Below are positions 62,540 through 64,000 of a DNA stretch of 64,000 bases, one piece after another (position 1 is the first letter of the stretch; every line of letters begins with the position of its first letter). Both the position numbers and the translations under genes were made by a program. The notes under the pieces are model-generated. The model saw only the letters and a list, made by a program, of their open reading frames with translations, was not told the origin of the DNA and made no database searches. Source of the stretch: Algoriphagus marincola DSM 16067 (GTDB lineage Bacteria; Bacteroidota; Bacteroidia; Cytophagales; Cyclobacteriaceae); assembly GCF_000429405.1 (NCBI RefSeq), contig NZ_KE386897.1:70031-134030 (forward strand), in the 5' to 3' direction.

Positions 62540-64000
62540 ATGTCTATAAGGAAAGACTTTTTGAGATTGATCGGCTGTATGCCTTTGTTCTTTGGGTTAT
62601 TTAGTACTGCTATTGCGCAGGATGTCATTACCCGAGCAGATACCTTAAGAGGGAGTATTACTCCAGAGCGAGCTTGGTGGGACTTGAATTACTATCATCT
62701 TTCGGTGGAGGTTTTTCCCGAAACACAATCCATTCAGGGAAAAAATCTAGTACGCTATCAAGTCAAGGAGCCTGCACAAACACTTCAAATTGATTTGCAG
62801 CAGCCATTGAATATCACTGCAGTCAAGCAGGATGGGGTGGAGCTTTCCTTTAGGCGGGAAGGCGCTGCGCATTTTATTTCACTTCAGAAAAGTCAGGAAA
62901 AAGGAGCCTTCAATGAGCTGGAGATTTTTTATGAAGGAAAACCCAAGGTAGCCGTCCGTCCCCCTTGGGATGGGGGGATTACCTGGCAAAAAGACTCAAA
63001 TGGAAAGCATTTTATTGCCAATTCCAATCAGGGGATTGGTTCTAGTATCTGGTGGCCGACCAAAGACCATCCTGCTGATGAAGTGGACAGCATGCTGATT
63101 TCGGTCACTGTTCCCAAAGATCTGATGGATGTGTCCAATGGCCGGCTTCGAAAGGTGGAAGAAAATGGAGATAAAAAAACCTACCATTGGTTTGTCTCCA
63201 ACCCCATCAATGACTATGGAGTCAATATCAGTATTGGAGACTACGTGCACTTTGGGGAAGAGTATGAAGGTGAAAAGGGAAGATTGACGATGGATTATTA
63301 TGTCCTTCGGGAAAATCTAAAAAAAGCCGAAAAGCAATTTCAAGACGCCAGAAAAATGATGGAGGCTTTTGAGCATTGGTTTGGTCCCTATCCATTCTAT
63401 GAAGATGGATTCAAACTCATCGAAGTGCCTTACTTGGGGATGGAGCATCAAAGCGCCGTCACATATGGCAATGGCTATCAAAATGGCTATTTGGGCCGTG
63501 ATCTCAGTGGAACAGGCTGGGGATTGAAATTTGACTTTATCATCATCCATGAGGCTGGTCATGAATGGTTTGCGAATAATATTACCTACCGGGATGTGGC
63601 CGATATGTGGATTCATGAGAGTTTTACCAATTACTCGGAAAGTCTCTTTTTGGACTACCATTTTGGAAAAGAGGCAGGTCAGGAATATGTGCGAGGAACC
63701 CGGATGAATATTGCCAATCAAAGTCCGATTATTGGGATTTATGGGGTGAATCGCAGGGGCTCGGGAGATATGTATTACAAGGGAGGTAATATGCTCAACA
63801 CCCTTCGAGAAATCATTGGGGATGATGAAAAGTGGCGTAACATTCTTCGAGGTTTAAATGAGGAGTTTTATCATCAAACCGTATCGACTCGACAAGTAGA
63901 AAATTACATTTCACAGCAGGTAGGGAAAGATCTTAAGCCCTTTTTTGATCAATATCTGCGAGAGACATCCATCCCTGTTTTGGAATACTATTATTCAGAT
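62540..64000 (+). CDS. M1-family aminopeptidase (partial, runs off window)
   Basis: The reading frame opens at ATG 62540 (MSIRKDFLRLIGCMPLFF..., signal peptide ending TAIAQ) and continues to the window edge without a stop, 487 codons. It has the gluzincin motif H337-E-A-G-H341 with third zinc ligand E360 (IHESFTNYSE), the exopeptidase loop as GMEH in place of GxMEN (YLGMEHQSAVTYG), and the transition-state tyrosine in GDMYYKGGNML. It should remove N-terminal residues in the periplasm. Its translation start follows directly on the tandem repeat, so its expression may depend on the repeat number. Confidence 0.92.
   Translation, partial: MSIRKDFLRLIGCMPLFFGLFSTAIAQDVITRADTLRGSITPERAWWDLNYYHLSVEVFPETQSIQGKNLVRYQVKEPAQTLQIDLQQPLNITAVKQDGVELSFRREGAAHFISLQKSQEKGAFNELEIFYEGKPKVAVRPPWDGGITWQKDSNGKHFIANSNQGIGSSIWWPTKDHPADEVDSMLISVTVPKDLMDVSNGRLRKVEENGDKKTYHWFVSNPINDYGVNISIGDYVHFGEEYEGEKGRLTMDYYVLRENLKKAEKQFQDARKMMEAFEHWFGPYPFYEDGFKLIEVPYLGMEHQSAVTYGNGYQNGYLGRDLSGTGWGLKFDFIIIHEAGHEWFANNITYRDVADMWIHESFTNYSESLFLDYHFGKEAGQEYVRGTRMNIANQSPIIGIYGVNRRGSGDMYYKGGNMLNTLREIIGDDEKWRNILRGLNEEFYHQTVSTRQVENYISQQVGKDLKPFFDQYLRETSIPVLEYYYSD

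Overview
The window looks like a chromosomal segment of a marine-type member of the Bacteroidota, most likely Cytophagales (Cyclobacteriaceae/Algoriphagus-like). This is inferred from base composition, the many lipoproteins and secreted hydrolases, Reg_prop/Y_Y_Y sensors, DUF4221 and DUF6600 proteins, a TonB receptor with an N-terminal CarboxypepD_reg domain, and promoters of the TTG-N17..23-TAnnTTTG type. No rRNA, tRNA, CRISPR array, phage or complete insertion sequence was seen.

Layout. 0-4.3 kb: a degenerate M23-like secreted protein, then a beta-propeller sensor that ends after its His-containing dimerisation helices and is translationally coupled to a stand-alone CheY-like receiver. 4.4-9.0 kb: a leftward sugar-acid catabolism cluster (SDR, TIM-barrel epimerase, enolase-superfamily dehydratase, VOC protein, 2-hydroxyacid dehydrogenase). 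9.2-11.7 kb: mlaE-mlaF-mlaD lipid transport operon. 11.7-17.3 kb: a yeast-type cytosine deaminase, an esterase, small orphan genes, a broken toxin/antitoxin pair, repeated palindromes and an XRE/DUF2975 module. 17.3-31 kb: a VPS10-like propeller protein, two small lipoproteins, a DUF6600 protein, a Gfo/Idh/MocA oxidoreductase, a haem-binding protein, an exported ADP-ribosylglycohydrolase-fold lipoprotein and a MacB/FtsX-type permease. 31-43 kb: a second oxidoreductase, a small ABC transporter and a leftward operon (PqaA-like hydrolase, CE15 glucuronoyl esterase, Asp-box hydrolase, DapA/NanA-family aldolase, sodium:solute symporter), with a divergent GH97. 43-55 kb: a second truncated toxin/antitoxin pair, a sialidase and two sulfatases facing left, and a TonB receptor and two tandem sulfatases facing right. 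55-64 kb: serine hydrolase, aminotransferase, phosphomannose-isomerase-type cupin, CotH protein, DPP-IV-like peptidase and an M1 aminopeptidase that runs off the end of the window.

Most striking signal. The TonB receptor promoter (48981-49011) lies between the arms of a perfect 19-bp inverted repeat (48947-48965 and 49029-49047). This is the architecture of an invertible phase-variation promoter. Flipping the 63-bp segment would turn the promoter away from the receptor and towards the divergent sulfatase/sialidase genes. A second possible switch is a run of nearly ten 7-bp units filling the whole gap between the DPP-IV and M1 peptidase genes. Both functional readings are inference; the repeats themselves are read directly. 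The 31-55 kb genes together suggest use of sulfated, uronate-containing glycans, but no SusD partner is present, so this is not a canonical polysaccharide utilisation locus.
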